64,000 bases of DNA from Gemmatimonadales bacterium. GTDB taxonomy: Bacteria; Gemmatimonadota; Gemmatimonadetes; Longimicrobiales; Gaopeijiaceae. Position 1 is the first letter of the stretch; each line of letters begins with the position of its first letter. The stretch is from assembly GCA_007695225.1 (NCBI GenBank), contig REED01000173.1, positions 62,001-126,000 on the forward strand, read 5' to 3'. The notes below the pieces were generated by a model, which saw only the letters and a program-made list of their open reading frames with translations, was not told the DNA's origin and ran no database searches. This document shows, one piece after another, positions 62,308 through 64,000 of the stretch. Made by a program: the position numbers and the translations under genes.

Positions 62308-63123
62308 TCACGCTCCCGGACTCTCCGACTGGGCCGCCTCGGTGTCGGCCGGCTCCATCCCCTCGGACTCGGGCTCGCCGGACTCGGACTGGACGGGCGT
62401 CTCCTCTTCGGGCTCGGGCTCGGCGGTGAGGACCACCCCACAGGCTTCGCAGCGAAGGAGTGTACTTCCCCTTCGGATCTCGTTCTGGAGCTGAAGGGGA
62501 ACCATGCCGTAGCAGGCACCGCAGGCACCGTCCTCCGTGAGGGTTGCCACGACCACCTTCCGTCCCGACCCGTGAAAGCTCTCGTAGACGCGACGCTCGG
62601 CATCACCCAACGTTCCCAGGAGGACATCGCGTCGGGCCCGAAGGCGGGAGAGTCGGTCCTTCAGGGCTCCCCGCTGGGCCAGCATGGCCTCCTGATTCGG
62701 CTCCACCTCCGCCCGGGCCGCCAGCGTTGCCTCCTCCAGCTCCTCGAGGGCGATCTCGGAACGACGGACCTGCTCCAGGAGGGTCATGGCCTCCTGTTCC
62801 TCCGCTTCGATGGCCCTCCGGATGAGATCCAGTTCGGTCCGGACCGCCGCCTCCTCCCGGAGATTGGAGACCTGGTTCAGACGCTCGTCCAGACGCTTCG
62901 CCCGGGCACGCTTGTCCTCGGCGCCCCGTTCCAGACGGCGGGCGTCGGTTCGCATCTGTTCCAGACGGTCGCGATTCTTGCCGAACTCCGCCTCAAGGCG
63001 GAGTGCCGGTTCCTCCACCTCGGCGAGCCGGGGATCGAAGGCTTCGATCTCGGATCGGAGGGTTCGGACCTCTTGGTCGATCTTCTGGAGCTCCCTGAGG
63101 GAGCCCATCATCGTCTTCGTCAT
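62308..63123 (-). CDS. coiled-coil protein with C4-type zinc ribbon
   Basis: A 271-residue protein: about 175 residues of coiled coil (Glu/Arg rich, from LRELQKIDQEV) followed by a zinc ribbon with CGACYGMVPLQ and LLRCEACGVVL, then an acidic Ser/Glu/Pro tail of about 45 residues. The fold matches the C4-type zinc ribbon family (zf-RING_7), whose better-studied members occur beside dnaG or in bacteria that regulate flagella, but its role here is unknown. Confidence 0.88.
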   Translation of the reverse strand: MTKTMMGSLRELQKIDQEVRTLRSEIEAFDPRLAEVEEPALRLEAEFGKNRDRLEQMRTDARRLERGAEDKRARAKRLDERLNQVSNLREEAAVRTELDLIRRAIEAEEQEAMTLLEQVRRSEIALEELEEATLAARAEVEPNQEAMLAQRGALKDRLSRLRARRDVLLGTLGDAERRVYESFHGSGRKVVVATLTEDGACGACYGMVPLQLQNEIRRGSTLLRCEACGVVLTAEPEPEEETPVQSESGEPESEGMEPADTEAAQSESPGA

Positions 63124-63184
63124 ACCACTTCCTTGCTCGGAATGATGTCTCCGGGCTCGCGAGGGGATCCCCGCCAGCCTCCCT

Positions 63185-64000
63185 TCACCGGCCGGGACGG
63201 TCCCTGCTCAGCTCCTGCAGTGCCCGTGCGAGGCGTCGCCGCTCCTCGGGATCGGCTTCCGCCTGGAGGCGCGCCATGAGTTCGCCCCTGCGCTCCCGGA
63301 CCTCCCGATCCTGGAGGGACCGGATACAGTCCTCGAAGATCTGGCCGGTGTGATCCAGTTCCTCGGGGCTGGCCAGTAGCTCGTCAAGCCTTCGCGCCTC
63401 CTCCTCGCCCATGTCAGGCGGAGGGGCGGCCAACTCGGGATTCTCAACCAACGCCTGAAAGATGGCCCGCCAGACCGGGTCCCGGAACTCCTCCGGTCCG
63501 ATCCGCTCCAGAGCACGGTCCATCCAGTCCCGGGCCCGGAGCAAGACCAGGAGGAGTGTTCGTTCGGCGCCGAGGGGAGGAATGACCCGGGTCCGATTCC
63601 CACTTCCCCCGACGGTCTTGGCCGTCCTTCCCGGACCACTCCCGGAGCTTTCCGGGGCCCTCGTTCCACCTCTCCCATGACCGTCTCCCCCATTCCCCGG
63701 GGGGGAGCCACCCCCAATGGAGGAAGAGGATGGCCGACTCCGGATCTCCTCCTCCAGCGTTTCCCTCCGCACCCCGGTACGCTCGGCCACCCTGGAAACG
63801 TAGATGTCCCGGAGGGTCGGATCCACTGTGGCCCGGATGGTGGGAAGAAGCTTGTCCACCGCCAACCGGATCCGTTCAATGCTCCCGAAGAAGCCCTTCT
63901 CGTCCAGGAGTTGCAGCTTGCGGTCCATGACATCCAGGGCACCGTCCAGGTACCGACGGAGTCCCTTCGCCCCCTCCTTTCGGATGAGGGTATCGGGGTC
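63185..64000 (-). CDS. dnaG: DNA primase, C-terminal part (cut by window edge)
   Basis: Reading from the edge the frame begins DPDTLIRKEGAKGLRRYLDG, then LDVMDRKLQLLDEKGFFGSIE, and DPTLRDIYVSRVAERTGV, all typical of the late DnaG catalytic and linker regions. The C-terminal helicase-binding part follows (ERTLLLVLLRARDWMDRALERIG). The N-terminal zinc finger and TOPRIM domain lie outside the window. A Gly/Ser/Arg-rich linker around 63560-63720 is longer than usual. Confidence 0.92.
   Translation of the reverse strand, partial: DPDTLIRKEGAKGLRRYLDGALDVMDRKLQLLDEKGFFGSIERIRLAVDKLLPTIRATVDPTLRDIYVSRVAERTGVRRETLEEEIRSRPSSSSIGGGSPPGNGGDGHGRGGTRAPESSGSGPGRTAKTVGGSGNRTRVIPPLGAERTLLLVLLRARDWMDRALERIGPEEFRDPVWRAIFQALVENPELAAPPPDMGEEEARRLDELLASPEELDHTGQIFEDCIRSLQDREVRERRGELMARLQAEADPEERRRLARALQELSRDRPGR

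Noticed and set aside
60450-62627. 725-codon recJ with an N-terminal extension
   Set aside because: The first 139 residues are an Arg/Ser/Pro shadow over the zinc-ribbon gene; the RecJ N terminus begins near residue 140.

Overview
The window is a continuous piece of a high-GC bacterial chromosome (roughly two-thirds G+C by eye). It is tightly packed: almost every gene lies on the minus strand, and neighbours are often joined by 1-4 nt stop/start overlaps (ATGA, GTGA, TTGA, and one probable CTGA). The gene content points to a didermic heterotroph: TonB/ExbB/ExbD, Rex, partner-switching regulators, DivIVA, c-di-AMP synthesis, DUF4388-TPR and roadblock proteins, a Minf_1886-type protein, and a fatty-acid/branched-chain amino acid oxidation module. 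Gemmatimonadota or a close relative is my best guess. That is inference from overall composition, since there is no rRNA here.

Layout. (1) 1-8.3 kb is a dcw cluster, transcribed leftwards: mraZ-rsmH-ftsL-ftsI(PASTA)-murE-murF-mraY-murD (murD cut by the edge). It is preceded by a sigma70-like promoter and four GTGGG-type repeats at 10-nt period that look like a MraZ box. (2) 8.4-17.8 kb is a more mixed region: a secreted TPR protein, three plus-strand genes (msrP, thiO-like, and an orphan FbpC-type iron transporter ATPase behind a Fur-box-like sequence), a thioesterase, a Na/Pi cotransporter, an SDR and a lipoprotein. (3) 17.9-29.3 kb is a long leftward run: yggS-divIVA-ileS-rluD-roadblock-(double DnaA-like ATPase)-DUF4388/TPR-peptidase MA-small membrane protein-tRNA-Val. 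The roadblock / tandem-DnaA / DUF4388 trio is the strongest candidate here for an undescribed system. (4) 29.3-32.3 kb holds a 279-bp MITE-like element, a strong terminator, and exbB-exbD-exbD-tonB from a clear promoter.

(5) 32.3-39.8 kb is a coupled operon: unknown gene-GDPD-tilS-hpt-ftsH-folP-cdaA (tRNA modification, purine salvage, membrane proteolysis, folate, c-di-AMP). Its GDPD gene appears to use a CTG start. (6) tRNA-Met, then ftsB, eno, plsC, thiL, a bifunctional NAD(P)HX repair enzyme, two small proteins and glyA. (7) 47.4-52 kb is a catabolic set: leucine-type dehydrogenase, acyl-CoA dehydrogenase, 3-hydroxyacyl-CoA dehydrogenase and thiolase. (8) 52.2-64 kb: an MBL hydrolase with an 8-bp tandem repeat upstream, rex with a perfect Rex operator at its own promoter and a coupled exonuclease, ksgA behind a STAS/RsbW/SpoIIE partner-switching trio, then pta, coaD, rsmD, recJ, a zinc-ribbon coiled-coil protein and the 3' part of dnaG.

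Limits: all calls rest on reading translations and motifs by eye. No database search, structure prediction or folding was run, and start codons are chosen from Shine-Dalgarno (SD) sequences and overlaps.
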